Part shown: one piece after another, positions 43,222-52,220 of the stretch
How positions within the stretch are numbered: the stretch's first letter is position 1
Layout: the number at the start of each line of letters is the position of its first letter
Assembly (NCBI GenBank): GCA_050944475.1
Contig: JBMNRD010000005.1
Coordinates: forward strand, 1-64,000
Direction: 5' to 3'
From: RGIG5612 sp050944475
GTDB lineage: Bacteria > Bacillota > Clostridia > Lachnospirales > Lachnospiraceae
Length of the DNA stretch: 64,000 bases
Notes under the pieces: generated by a model
Seen by the model: the letters and a program-made list of their open reading frames with translations, nothing else
Database searches by the model: none
Told to the model about the DNA's origin: nothing
Position numbers and translations under genes: made by a program

Positions 43222-44265
43222 GTGGGCAACGATTCAAAATCCGACAGTTATGCCGAGGCGGGCGTTGATATTACAGCGGGCTATAAGGCCGTAGAGCTTA
43301 TGAAAGCTCATATTTCAAGAACAATGACACCCGGGGTCTGCTCAGACGTGGGAGGCTTTGGAGGCCTGTTCGAGCTTGACGTAACCGGCATGGAGCGCCC
43401 TGTTTTAGTCAGCGGAACCGACGGCGTCGGAACGAAGCTGAAAATAGCTTTCCTTATGGACAAGCATGATACGGTCGGTATCGATTGTGTGGCAATGTGC
43501 GTTAATGATGTTATCTGCACGGGCGCAAAGCCGCTGTTTTTCCTGGATTACATCGCATGCGGCAAGAATATACCTGAGCGTATTGCGGAGATTGTTAAGG
43601 GTGTTGCTGAAGGCTGCGTTCGGGCGGGAGTAGCGCTTATAGGCGGCGAAACAGCTGAAATGCCGGGATTTTATGACCCGGCGGAGTATGACCTGGCCGG
43701 CTACACAACAGGTGTGGTTGACAAGGCGAAAATCATCGATAACAAGAAAATGAAGGCGGGCGATGTCGTAATTGCGCTTCCTTCCACAGGTATTCATTCA
43801 AACGGATTCTCGCTTGTCCGCAAGGTTTTTGACGTGGAAAACGCAGACCTTAAAACTCCTGTTGAGGAACTCGGCGGAGCACCCCTCGGGCAGACACTTC
43901 TTACACCGACCGGAATATACGTAAAGCCTGTGCTTGCACTTTTAGAGCAGATTAAAGTTAAGGGCATCAGCCATATCACAGGCGGCGGTCTCTACGAGAA
44001 CATTCCGAGAAGCATTCCGGACGGGCTATGTGCAAGTATTGATAAATCAAGCATAAGAATCCTTCCGATTTTTAATTATCTGGCAAAGGTTGGAAACATC
44101 AATGAGCGTGATATGTTCAACACATTTAATATGGGTGTGGGCATGAGCATAGTTGTGAGTTCCGGGGACGCGGACAAAGCAATAGCAATCCTTAAGGAAA
44201 ACGGCGAGGATGCTTATGTAATCGGAGAGATTACAAGGTCGGACAGCAAGATTGAGATTATTTGA
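43222..44265 (+). CDS. purM: phosphoribosylformylglycinamidine cyclo-ligase
   Basis: A 347-residue AIR synthetase. The ATP-binding segment SGTDGVGTKLKIAF is near residue 70-83, GGETAEMPGFY near 141, and the dimer motif ITGGGLYENIPR near 253. The start is GTG 43222, well placed after AGGAGGAAG. Nine bases behind purE. Confidence 0.95.
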   Translation: MGNDSKSDSYAEAGVDITAGYKAVELMKAHISRTMTPGVCSDVGGFGGLFELDVTGMERPVLVSGTDGVGTKLKIAFLMDKHDTVGIDCVAMCVNDVICTGAKPLFFLDYIACGKNIPERIAEIVKGVAEGCVRAGVALIGGETAEMPGFYDPAEYDLAGYTTGVVDKAKIIDNKKMKAGDVVIALPSTGIHSNGFSLVRKVFDVENADLKTPVEELGGAPLGQTLLTPTGIYVKPVLALLEQIKVKGISHITGGGLYENIPRSIPDGLCASIDKSSIRILPIFNYLAKVGNINERDMFNTFNMGVGMSIVVSSGDADKAIAILKENGEDAYVIGEITRSDSKIEII

Positions 44266-44283
44266 TCGGGAAGTGAAAAAAAG

Positions 44284-44892
44284 ATGAGCAAAAAGGCCAA
44301 AATAGCGGTATTGGTATCGGGCGGAGGAACTAATCTGCAGGCAATAATCGATGCGCAAAAGGCCGGGATCATTACATCGGGCAAAGTGGAATTGGTGATT
44401 TCAAGCAACGCCGGCGTCTATGCCCTTACAAGGGCAAAGAATGCCGGAATTGATGCGTTGATTGTGTCTAAAAAGGAGTTGAAAAGCCAAGATGTTTTTG
44501 AGCAGGCGATTATCAATGCCCTCGATGAAAGAGGCATCGATTTAATTGTGCTTGCCGGATTTATGAGTATACTCAGCAAGGATTTTACCGACCGTTATCC
44601 CAAGAGAATACTTAACGTTCATCCTTCACTTATACCGGCATTTTGCGGAGAAGGCTTCTACGGACTGCGTGTTCACGAGGCGGCCCTCGATTACGGCGTA
44701 AAGGTAACCGGCGCCACGGTGCATTTCGTAAATGAAATTCCCGACGGCGGAGAGATAATTATGCAAAAGGCGGTGGAGGTTGAAGAGGGCGACACGCCGG
44801 AGATTCTCCAAAAAAGAGTAATGCAGCAGGCGGAGCGGGTTCTTTTGCCGCAGGCAATCCAAAAGGTTTGCGCATTGATAGTTAATGAATAA
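44284..44892 (+). CDS. purN: phosphoribosylglycinamide formyltransferase
   Basis: A 202-residue folate-dependent GAR transformylase. VLVSGGGTNLQAI is at residues 9-21, LAGFMSIL near 88, and NVHPSLIPAF near 113 with the catalytic His/Asn. The Asp is in the PDGGEII region. Its last codons are part of a 15-bp tandem repeat. Confidence 0.95.
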   Translation: MSKKAKIAVLVSGGGTNLQAIIDAQKAGIITSGKVELVISSNAGVYALTRAKNAGIDALIVSKKELKSQDVFEQAIINALDERGIDLIVLAGFMSILSKDFTDRYPKRILNVHPSLIPAFCGEGFYGLRVHEAALDYGVKVTGATVHFVNEIPDGGEIIMQKAVEVEEGDTPEILQKRVMQQAERVLLPQAIQKVCALIVNE

Positions 44893-44926
44893 TCAATTAA
44901 TGAATAATCAATTAATGAATAATCAG
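44882..44926 (+). repeat. 15-bp tandem repeat (three copies) at the purN stop
   Basis: TTAATGAATAATCAA occurs three times in a row (44882-44896, 44897-44911, 44912-44926; last base G). The purN stop lies in the first copy, and each later copy repeats the stop in the same frame. Confidence 0.9.
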
Positions 44927-44940
44927 AAAGAAGGAGTTCC

Positions 44941-45660
44941 ATGGACATTTACAAAATTAATGACATAGGTGAACTGATTGAAGGCAACAGTTATGCAGGG
45001 CGCGGCATTGTTTTTGGAAAAAGCGCGGACGGCACCAAGGCGGTTGCTGCTTATTTCATCATGGGAAGAAGCGCAAACAGCAGAAACAGAGTCTTTGCAG
45101 AGAAGGACGGTGTGATTTACACAGAGCCGTTCGATGTGTCCAAGGTTGAGGATCCGAGTCTGATTATTTATGCGGCAGTCAGGGAATTTGAAAACAAACT
45201 GATTGTAACAAACGGAGATCAGACCGATACAATTTACAACCATTTGAAGCAAGGGTCATGTTTCAGCACCGCGTTGTCAACAAGGCGGTTTGAGCCGGAC
45301 GCCCCGAATTTTACTCCGAGAATCAGCGGAATGATAGAGTTTGGGGAGGGTGATTTTACCTATACGATGAGCATTTTGAAGAGTGTCGATGCGAAAGGAA
45401 GCACTTGCAACAGATATACCTTTGATTTTGAACCGATTGCCGGGCTTGGACATTTCCTTCATACTTATGTATGCGACGGAAATCCTCTGCCGACTTTTCA
45501 GGGTGAGCCTGAAAGGGTCGCCATCCCGGACGATATAGACGAGTTTACAAATAAATTGTGGAATGCGCTTGATGCAGACAATAAGATTTCACTTTATGTG
45601 AGATACACAGATATTGCTGCCGGAGAGAAAATCAGCAGAATAATTAACAAAAATAATTAA
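44941..45660 (+). CDS. IMP cyclohydrolase, PurO-like
   Basis: A 239-residue protein of the archaeal-type IMP cyclohydrolase family, which closes FAICAR to IMP. GNSYAGRGIVFGKS (about 14-28), YFIMGRSANSRNRVF (about 38-52) and the later ALSTRRFEPDAPNFTPRISG are typical. There is no PurH in the window: this gene plus the next replace bifunctional PurH. GAAGGAG precedes the ATG. Confidence 0.88.
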   Translation: MDIYKINDIGELIEGNSYAGRGIVFGKSADGTKAVAAYFIMGRSANSRNRVFAEKDGVIYTEPFDVSKVEDPSLIIYAAVREFENKLIVTNGDQTDTIYNHLKQGSCFSTALSTRRFEPDAPNFTPRISGMIEFGEGDFTYTMSILKSVDAKGSTCNRYTFDFEPIAGLGHFLHTYVCDGNPLPTFQGEPERVAIPDDIDEFTNKLWNALDADNKISLYVRYTDIAAGEKISRIINKNN

Positions 45661-45674
45661 CGGGGAGAGGGCAA

Positions 45675-46859
45675 ATGAAAGAATTTGAATTAAAATACGG
45701 CTGCAATCCGAATCAGAAGCCTGCAAAGATTTACATGGCGGACGGAGAGAATCTGCCGCTTGAAATATTAAACGGAAAACCGGGATATATTAATTTTCTT
45801 GACGCGTTTAACTCATGGCAGCTTGTTAAGGAGCTAAAGGAAGCTACAGGGCTTCCGGCGGCTGCTTCATTTAAGCATGTGAGCCCGACATCCGGCGCCG
45901 TGGGCATACCTCTTCCGGACAAGCTTAAAAAAGCATGCTTTGTCGACGACATTACGGGTCTTGACAGCTCTCTTCTTGCATGCGCATATGCAAGGGCAAG
46001 GGGAACGGACAGGATGTGCTCATTTGGCGACTGGGCAGCTCTTTCGGATGTGTGTGACGAAACAACCGCGTTAATGATTAAGCGGGAAGTTTCCGACGGA
46101 ATCATTGCCCCGGGCTATGCTCCTGAAGCCCTTGAGATTCTTAAGAGCAAGAAAAACGGCGGATATAACATAGTCCGGATCGATCCCGATTATGTGCCGA
46201 AAGAGAAGGAAACCAAGCAGGTTTTCGGAATCACCTTTGAGCAGGGCAGAAATAATTTTGAGATTAATAAAGGCCTGCTTGGGAATATTGTTACGGATAA
46301 CAAGGAACTGCCCGAAAGCGCATTGCGTGACCTGATTGTTGCACTTATTACCCTTAAGTACACCCAGTCCAATTCGGTTTGCTTTGCGGTCGACGGACAG
46401 GCAATCGGCGTCGGGGCCGGTCAGCAGTCAAGAGTTCATTGTACACGTCTTGCCGGCGACAAGGCCGATACGTGGTTTTTAAGACAAAGTGACAGAGTTC
46501 TTAACCTTCCGTTCAGGGAGGACATAGGGCGCCCCGCGAGAGATAATGTTATTGACGGGTATATCAACCAAAATGAAGAGGATGTGTGTGCTGAGGGCAT
46601 CTGGCAGAATTACTTTACGGAAAGGCCCGAGCCGTTTACCGCGGAGCAGCAAAGGGCATACCTTGACACAATCGACGGCGTGGCACTTGGTTCAGATGCG
46701 TTCTTTCCGTTTTCGGACAATATTGAAAGGGCAAGAAAAAGCGGCGTAAAATACATTGCGCAGCCGGGCGGCTCCATCAGAGATCGGGATGTTGTTGACT
46801 GTTGCAATAAGTACGATATTGTGATGGCATTTACCGGAATGAGACTGTTCCATCACTAA
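45675..46859 (+). CDS. AICAR formyltransferase (stand-alone PurH-type domain)
   Basis: A 394-residue formyltransferase similar to the C-terminal half of PurH, without the IMP cyclohydrolase half. KYGCNPNQKPAKIY starts the protein, SFKHVSPTSGAVG near 65 holds the Lys-His pair, VGAGQQSRVHCTRLA is near 246 and YIAQPGGSIRD near 360. It transfers a formyl group from 10-formyl-THF to AICAR. It pairs with the preceding IMP cyclohydrolase. Confidence 0.92.
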   Translation: MKEFELKYGCNPNQKPAKIYMADGENLPLEILNGKPGYINFLDAFNSWQLVKELKEATGLPAAASFKHVSPTSGAVGIPLPDKLKKACFVDDITGLDSSLLACAYARARGTDRMCSFGDWAALSDVCDETTALMIKREVSDGIIAPGYAPEALEILKSKKNGGYNIVRIDPDYVPKEKETKQVFGITFEQGRNNFEINKGLLGNIVTDNKELPESALRDLIVALITLKYTQSNSVCFAVDGQAIGVGAGQQSRVHCTRLAGDKADTWFLRQSDRVLNLPFREDIGRPARDNVIDGYINQNEEDVCAEGIWQNYFTERPEPFTAEQQRAYLDTIDGVALGSDAFFPFSDNIERARKSGVKYIAQPGGSIRDRDVVDCCNKYDIVMAFTGMRLFHH

Positions 46860-46873
46860 AGCAGGAGATGAAA

Positions 46874-48142
46874 ATGAAGATACTTGTTGTCGGCGGCGGC
46901 GGAAGAGAGCACGCTATTATCAAAAAGATTAAAGAAAATAAAAAAGTAACGGAAATTTTTGCGGCACCCGGAAACGGCGGAATGGCAAAAGATGCGGTCT
47001 GCGTGGATATCAAAGCCACGGATATTGAAGGAATTGCGGCATTTGCAAAGGAGCGGGAAATTGACTACGCAGTGGTAGCACCGGACGATCCGCTGGTTCT
47101 GGGATGTGTTGATGCTCTTGAAGAGAAGGGGATACCCTGTTTCGGGCCGAGGGCAAATGCGGCAATTATTGAAGGCAGCAAGGTTTTCTCAAAGAATCTT
47201 ATGAAAAAATACGGTATTCCAACGGCACAGTATGAAGTGTTTGATGATATGAAGGCGGCTTTGGAATATCTTGAGACGGCAAAAATCCCAATCGTTGTAA
47301 AGGCGGACGGATTGGCACTCGGGAAGGGCGTAATCATCGCCCGGACAAGGCAGGAAGCCGAGGATGCGGTAATTTCCATGATGCGTGACAAGGCATTCGG
47401 CGCAAGCGGAGATCGCATAGTTATTGAGGAATTTCTTGAAGGACCGGAGGTGTCCGTGCTTGCATTTACCGACGGAAGGACTATCGCACCGATGGTGTCG
47501 TCCATGGATCACAAGAGGGCGGGAGACGGCGACACCGGCTTAAATACCGGCGGAATGGGAGCGGTTGCGCCAAATCCGTATTATACAGACGAAATTGCTT
47601 TAAGATGCATGAAAGAGATATTTATTCCGACGATGGTGGCAATGAACAGGGAAGATAGAACATTTAAGGGTTGTCTGTATTTCGGCCTTATGATTACTAA
47701 GGACGGTCCGAAGGTAATAGAGTATAATTGCAGATTCGGCGACCCTGAAGCCCAGGTAGTGCTGCCGCTTCTTGAAAGCGATCTGCTGGAGATTATGCAG
47801 GCTGTAACAGAAGGAAGACTTGCTTCATGCGAGGTTAAATTTGCAGCCAAAAGCGTATGCTGCCTGATTATGGCATCAATCGGATATCCCGCCGGCTATA
47901 AAAAAGGCGTAGAGATACAAGTCCCCGAGGATGTGCTGAAAGATACGTACATGGCGGGAGTAACCTGTGTTGACGGAAAACTGTTCACAAACGGCGGACG
48001 AGTGCTTGGAATCACATCCGTTGCGGACACTCTTGAGGATGCAATAAAGGCCTCATATGAAAAGGCCGCCCGTGTAAAATGCGACAACTTGTTCTACAGA
48101 AATGATATCGGCCAAAGGGCTTTGGAAGCAAAGGGAAATTAG
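46874..48142 (+). CDS. purD: phosphoribosylamine-glycine ligase
   Basis: A 422-residue ATP-grasp enzyme. ILVVGGGGREHAI is at residues 3-15, the PDDPLVLG-type segment near 67 (usually PE.PL), KADGLALGKGV near 141, and NCRFGDPEAQVVLP near 290. Of two in-frame ATGs, 46874 is better spaced from AGGAG; 46868 lies almost on it. Confidence 0.95.
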   Translation: MKILVVGGGGREHAIIKKIKENKKVTEIFAAPGNGGMAKDAVCVDIKATDIEGIAAFAKEREIDYAVVAPDDPLVLGCVDALEEKGIPCFGPRANAAIIEGSKVFSKNLMKKYGIPTAQYEVFDDMKAALEYLETAKIPIVVKADGLALGKGVIIARTRQEAEDAVISMMRDKAFGASGDRIVIEEFLEGPEVSVLAFTDGRTIAPMVSSMDHKRAGDGDTGLNTGGMGAVAPNPYYTDEIALRCMKEIFIPTMVAMNREDRTFKGCLYFGLMITKDGPKVIEYNCRFGDPEAQVVLPLLESDLLEIMQAVTEGRLASCEVKFAAKSVCCLIMASIGYPAGYKKGVEIQVPEDVLKDTYMAGVTCVDGKLFTNGGRVLGITSVADTLEDAIKASYEKAARVKCDNLFYRNDIGQRALEAKGN

Positions 48143-48144
48143 CC

Positions 48145-51100
48145 ATGGTATACAGAATATTCGTTGAAAAGAAAAAAGAACTGGCATATGAGGCGCAGGG
48201 ACTGCTTGGCGAGGCAAGAGAGTTTCTGGGAGTCGACGGCCTGAAAGATGTACGAATCATTAACAGATACGACGTTGAGGGTATTGACAGGGACCTTTTT
48301 GATTATGCGGTTAAGACGGTCTTTTCCGAGCCGCAGCTTGATATCACGTCGGATGAGGTGGATGCCGGGGGGGGCTTTGTTTTTGCAGTTGAATATTTGC
48401 CGGGTCAATTTGATCAGAGAGCCGATTCAGCCGCACAGTGTATTCAGATAATCTCAAGAAAAGAACGCCCGCTTATCCGCTCCGCAAAGGTTTATATATT
48501 AACGGGCGATATTACCACCGAACAGGTTGATGAGATTAAAAGGTATGTTATCAATCCGGTTGAGGCAAGGCAGGCAAGCTTGGAGCTTCCTGAAACATTG
48601 AAGACGGAATACGAGATCCCGACAGAGATTGAAACCCTTGTCGGATTTAACAAAAAAAGCAGGGCCGAATTAGAAGAATTTCTTGAGGCGCAAGGCCTTG
48701 CAATGGATGTGGATGACATTGTTTTTTGCCGGGATTATTTCAAAAATGAAGAGGGTCGCGAGCCGACCGTCACCGAGATACGCGTGCTTGATACCTATTG
48801 GTCGGATCACTGCCGTCATACGACATTCAATACGATTATTGACAGCGTCAAGTTTGAAGATGAGCTTCTTCAGCGCACATATGAAAACTATTTGGCCGTA
48901 AGAGAAGAACTCGGAAGAACCGAGCCTGTTTGCCTGATGGATCTTGGTACAATTGTTGCAAGATATTTAAAAAAGTTGGGCAAATTAACCAAGGTTGACG
49001 AGTCGGATGAGGTAAATGCCTGCACAGTTAAGGTGGAAATTGAGATGGACGGAAAGCCTCAGCAGTGGCTGCTGTTGTTCAAAAACGAGACTCATAATCA
49101 TCCCACCGAGATAGAGCCGTTCGGCGGCGCCGCAACCTGCATCGGCGGTGCCATCAGAGATCCGTTGTCGGGAAGAGCATACGTTTACGGCGCAATGCGT
49201 GTAACCGGCGCAGCCGATCCTCTCAAGAGTGTCAGCGAGACAATTCCGGGCAAGCTGCCACAGCGAAAAATTGTTACCACAGCGGCAAACGGTTACTCAT
49301 CGTATGGCAATCAAGTCGGAGTTGCAACCGGCATTGTTGATGAGATTTATCATTCCGGCTATGCCGCAAAACGCATGGAAATCGGTGCCGTGATTGCGGC
49401 TGCCCCGGCAAAAAATGTACGCAGGGAAAAGCCGAAAGCCGGGGATGTCGTAATTCTTCTTGGCGGCAGCACCGGACGTGACGGAATCGGAGGAGCAACC
49501 GGTTCGTCCAAGTCCCACGACGTTTATTCTGTTGAAACCTGTAGTGCTGAGGTCCAGAAGGGAAATGCCCCGGAAGAGCGCAAGCTGCAAAGACTTTTCA
49601 GAAATGCGGACGCTTCCGTATTGATTAAGAAATGCAATGACTTCGGTGCGGGCGGCGTATCAGTCGCCATCGGCGAGCTTGCTGACGGTCTTGATATCAA
49701 TCTCGACGCGGTACCTAAAAAATATGAGGGTCTTGACGGAACCGAGCTGGCAATAAGCGAATCCCAGGAAAGAATGGCCGTGGTTGTCGATGCCGGGGAT
49801 GTTGAAGAATTCCTGAAGCTGGCGCAAAGCGAAAACCTTCAGGCCTGCCCTGTTGCGGTTGTCAAGGACGACCCGCGCCTTACAATGACCTGGAACGGCA
49901 AGACAATCGTTGATATAAGCAGGGCATTCCTTGATACAAACGGAGTTGCCAAACATGTTAGCGTTGCTCCTGAAGCGCCGCTTCCGTTTGCCAAGAGCGT
50001 TGAAGGCGGATTTGCCGATAATTTAAAGGCAATGGCGGCCGACCTTAATATTTGTTCAAAAAGAGGTCTTTCGGAGAGATTTGACTCTACAATCGGGGCG
50101 GGAACAGTATTGATGCCGTTTGGCGGAAAGTATCAGCTTACACCGGTTCAGGCAATGGTTCAGAAGTTTTCAACCAAGAAGAATAAAGACACACAGGACT
50201 GCTCACTGATGTCATGGGGCTACAATCCGTTTATTTCAGAAAAGAGCCCTTACCACGGAGCATATCTGGCAGTGGTGGAGTCGGTATGCAAGCTGATTGC
50301 CGCCGGCGCGAAGTTTGAGGATATATATCTGACTTTTCAGGAATATTTCGGGAAGCCGGGCAAGGACGAGAAGAGATTCGGAAAACCGTTCGCGGCGCTT
50401 CTTGGAGCATTTATGGCACAAAAAGAGCTGCAGGTTGCCGCCGTCGGCGGCAAGGATTCAATGAGCGGAACCTTCGAGAATCTGGACGTTCCTCCGACAC
50501 TTGTTTCTTTTGCGGTAACCAACGAGAAGACAGACAGCATTGTATCGCCGGAATTTAAAAAAGCCGGCAATAAGGTTGTACTTCTTAAGGCAAGAAGAAA
50601 TGCCGACAATCTTCCGGAGACTAAAGATCTGCTTGCAATATTTGATAAAGTAAGTTCTCTCACAAGAGATAAAGTTGCCTGTGCCGTTTATACCCCGGGA
50701 ATGGGCGGTATAGCGGAAGGCATAATGAAAATGGCCTTCGGAAACGGATTCGGATTTGAATTTGATGCCGGACTTACAGTGAACGATATGTTTAATTATT
50801 GCTACGGCAGCTTTATCTGCGAGTTCAACGGCGATGCTCAGTTTGACGGAGATTACGAGGTTAAGACACTTGGACTGGTAAGCGACGACGGAGCTTTCAC
50901 ATATGCCAATGAGAGCGTATGCGCTGCCGGGCTTCTCGGAATCTATGAGGACAAGCTTGAGAGCATTTTCAGCTGCAATATTCCTTTTGATGAGAAAGAA
51001 CCTGAAAATTACAGCTTCGAGGCAAAAGACCGGGCTGCGCCTGCAATCAAGGCCGCAAAGCCCAAGGTGCTGATTCCGGTGTTTCCGGGCACCAACTGCG

Positions 51101-51855
51101 AGTATGACAGCGCAAGGGCAGTTATGGCGGCGGGAGCTGAGGTCGAAACCGTTGTGATTAACAATCTTGATGCCGGCAAAATCCAAAGAAGCATTGAAAA
51201 GCTTGCCAAAGCAATTGAAAAAGTCCAGATAATATTTATTCCGGGCGGCTTCTCGGGCGGAGATGAGCCTGACGGGAGCGGCAAATTCATAACGGCATTC
51301 TTCAGAAACGAAGCAATCAAAGCGGCGGTTACGGACTTTCTCGATAATAAAGGCGGCCTTATGTGCGGTATCTGTAACGGTTTTCAAGCTTTGGTTAAAC
51401 TCGGCCTTGTGCCGTATGGCAGGATTATCGATACGGGCGAGACTTGCCTGATACTTGCACCTAATACAATTGCGCGCCACCAGTCCAAAATTGTAAGGAC
51501 AAGGGTTGTTTCCAACAAGTCGCCGTGGCTGTCACTTGCCGATGTCGGCGATATTTATAACGTTCCGATTTCACATGGCACAGGCAGATTTTTTGCGTCG
51601 GAAGAAACCGTCAAGCAGCTTGCGGAAAACGGACAGATTGCGACTCAGTACGTTGACCTTGACGGAAATGCAACCTATGATATCCGCTTCAATCCGAACG
51701 GCTCAATGATGGCAATTGAAGGAATCACATCACCGGATGGCAGGGTAATCGGCAAGATGGGACACAGCGAGCGTATCGGCAGTGGCCTTTATAAGAACGT
51801 TCCCGGGGAGTACGATATCAGGATGTTTGAAGCCGCCGTAAAATATTTTAAGTAA
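48145..51855 (+). CDS. purL: phosphoribosylformylglycinamidine synthase, single-chain
   Basis: A 1236-residue large-type PurL (FGAM synthase). It has an N-terminal PurS-like region, two AIR-synthase-like halves (DTYWSDHCRHTTF near 214, NETHNHPTEIEPFGGA near 313), and a C-terminal class I glutaminase with FPGTNCEYDSA near 977, the nucleophile GICNGFQAL near 1074 and HGTGRF near 1145. Single-chain PurL is typical of gamma-proteobacteria and many Clostridia, unlike the PurSQL system of Bacillus. Last gene of the purine cluster; a strong terminator follows. Confidence 0.95.
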   Translation: MVYRIFVEKKKELAYEAQGLLGEAREFLGVDGLKDVRIINRYDVEGIDRDLFDYAVKTVFSEPQLDITSDEVDAGGGFVFAVEYLPGQFDQRADSAAQCIQIISRKERPLIRSAKVYILTGDITTEQVDEIKRYVINPVEARQASLELPETLKTEYEIPTEIETLVGFNKKSRAELEEFLEAQGLAMDVDDIVFCRDYFKNEEGREPTVTEIRVLDTYWSDHCRHTTFNTIIDSVKFEDELLQRTYENYLAVREELGRTEPVCLMDLGTIVARYLKKLGKLTKVDESDEVNACTVKVEIEMDGKPQQWLLLFKNETHNHPTEIEPFGGAATCIGGAIRDPLSGRAYVYGAMRVTGAADPLKSVSETIPGKLPQRKIVTTAANGYSSYGNQVGVATGIVDEIYHSGYAAKRMEIGAVIAAAPAKNVRREKPKAGDVVILLGGSTGRDGIGGATGSSKSHDVYSVETCSAEVQKGNAPEERKLQRLFRNADASVLIKKCNDFGAGGVSVAIGELADGLDINLDAVPKKYEGLDGTELAISESQERMAVVVDAGDVEEFLKLAQSENLQACPVAVVKDDPRLTMTWNGKTIVDISRAFLDTNGVAKHVSVAPEAPLPFAKSVEGGFADNLKAMAADLNICSKRGLSERFDSTIGAGTVLMPFGGKYQLTPVQAMVQKFSTKKNKDTQDCSLMSWGYNPFISEKSPYHGAYLAVVESVCKLIAAGAKFEDIYLTFQEYFGKPGKDEKRFGKPFAALLGAFMAQKELQVAAVGGKDSMSGTFENLDVPPTLVSFAVTNEKTDSIVSPEFKKAGNKVVLLKARRNADNLPETKDLLAIFDKVSSLTRDKVACAVYTPGMGGIAEGIMKMAFGNGFGFEFDAGLTVNDMFNYCYGSFICEFNGDAQFDGDYEVKTLGLVSDDGAFTYANESVCAAGLLGIYEDKLESIFSCNIPFDEKEPENYSFEAKDRAAPAIKAAKPKVLIPVFPGTNCEYDSARAVMAAGAEVETVVINNLDAGKIQRSIEKLAKAIEKVQIIFIPGGFSGGDEPDGSGKFITAFFRNEAIKAAVTDFLDNKGGLMCGICNGFQALVKLGLVPYGRIIDTGETCLILAPNTIARHQSKIVRTRVVSNKSPWLSLADVGDIYNVPISHGTGRFFASEETVKQLAENGQIATQYVDLDGNATYDIRFNPNGSMMAIEGITSPDGRVIGKMGHSERIGSGLYKNVPGEYDIRMFEAAVKYFK

Positions 51856-51884
51856 GATTTGAGCATTTTAAGGGTCTTCGTCAG

Positions 51885-51916
51885 GGCCGGCGCCGGTTTA
51901 GGCGGCGGCCTTTTTT
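51885..51916 (+). terminator. terminator of the purine operon
   Basis: A GC-rich stem, GGCCGGCGCC against GGCGGCGGCC (one mismatch), a GGTTTA loop and TTTTTT, 30 bases after purL. Confidence 0.9.
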
Positions 51917-51935
51917 GTTTAGGGATATTTTATAT

Positions 51936-52018
51936 CCGGAACAGAATCAGATTTTGCAGCAACCTGTTTCCTTAAGGCGGTGCGGAAATGTCTGTAATAC
52001 TGCCAAATCAGGTTCCGG
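51936..52018. repeat. 83-bp imperfect inverted repeat in the purL-pilus gap
   Basis: CCGGAAC (51936-51942) pairs with GTTCCGG (52012-52018). The arms continue as CAGATTTTGCAG against CTGCCAAATCAG with a bulge. A second stem, TTTCC...GGAAA, sits in the loop. No reading frame covers it. It could be a small structured RNA or a miniature repeat element. Confidence 0.6.
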
Positions 52019-52054
52019 CATGATGAACTGCAGCTTTCAGGGCACGAACAATTC

Positions 52055-52082
52055 TTCACCGGAATGATAAATATATTATAAT
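52055..52082 (+). promoter_or_regulatory. putative pilus-operon promoter
   Basis: TATAAT (52077-52082) with a weak -35 TTCACC (52055-52060) at 16-bp spacing. It gives a leader of about 130 nt. Confidence 0.45.
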
Positions 52083-52220
52083 AAACTTATCGGCGCCAGG
52101 CCTTCAGAGCCTCGCGGCCACATATATCTTAATATTTCGAAGACGGGCTTTCGGCCGGTCACTCCTTGTTTCCAAATCGAAAAAACAATTCGTTATTCAA
52201 TTATTCGGAAAGGATCAAAA
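52083..52220 (+). other. structured pilus leader
   Basis: The leader holds two GC-rich foldable segments: GGCGCCAGGCCTTCAGAGCC with an inner AGGC/GCCT stem (about 52093-52120), and GACGGGCTTTCGGCCGGTC (about 52142-52160). A CGAAAAAACAATTCG hairpin follows just before the ribosome site GGAAAGGA. No known riboswitch core was recognised. Confidence 0.4.

Noticed and set aside
50458..51480. 340-codon frame antisense to purL
   Set aside because: It is a shadow of a strongly conserved gene, without ribosome site or recognisable domain.
52083..52220. Cyclic-di-GMP riboswitch before the pilus genes
   Set aside because: Neither the class I nor class II conserved core is recognisable.
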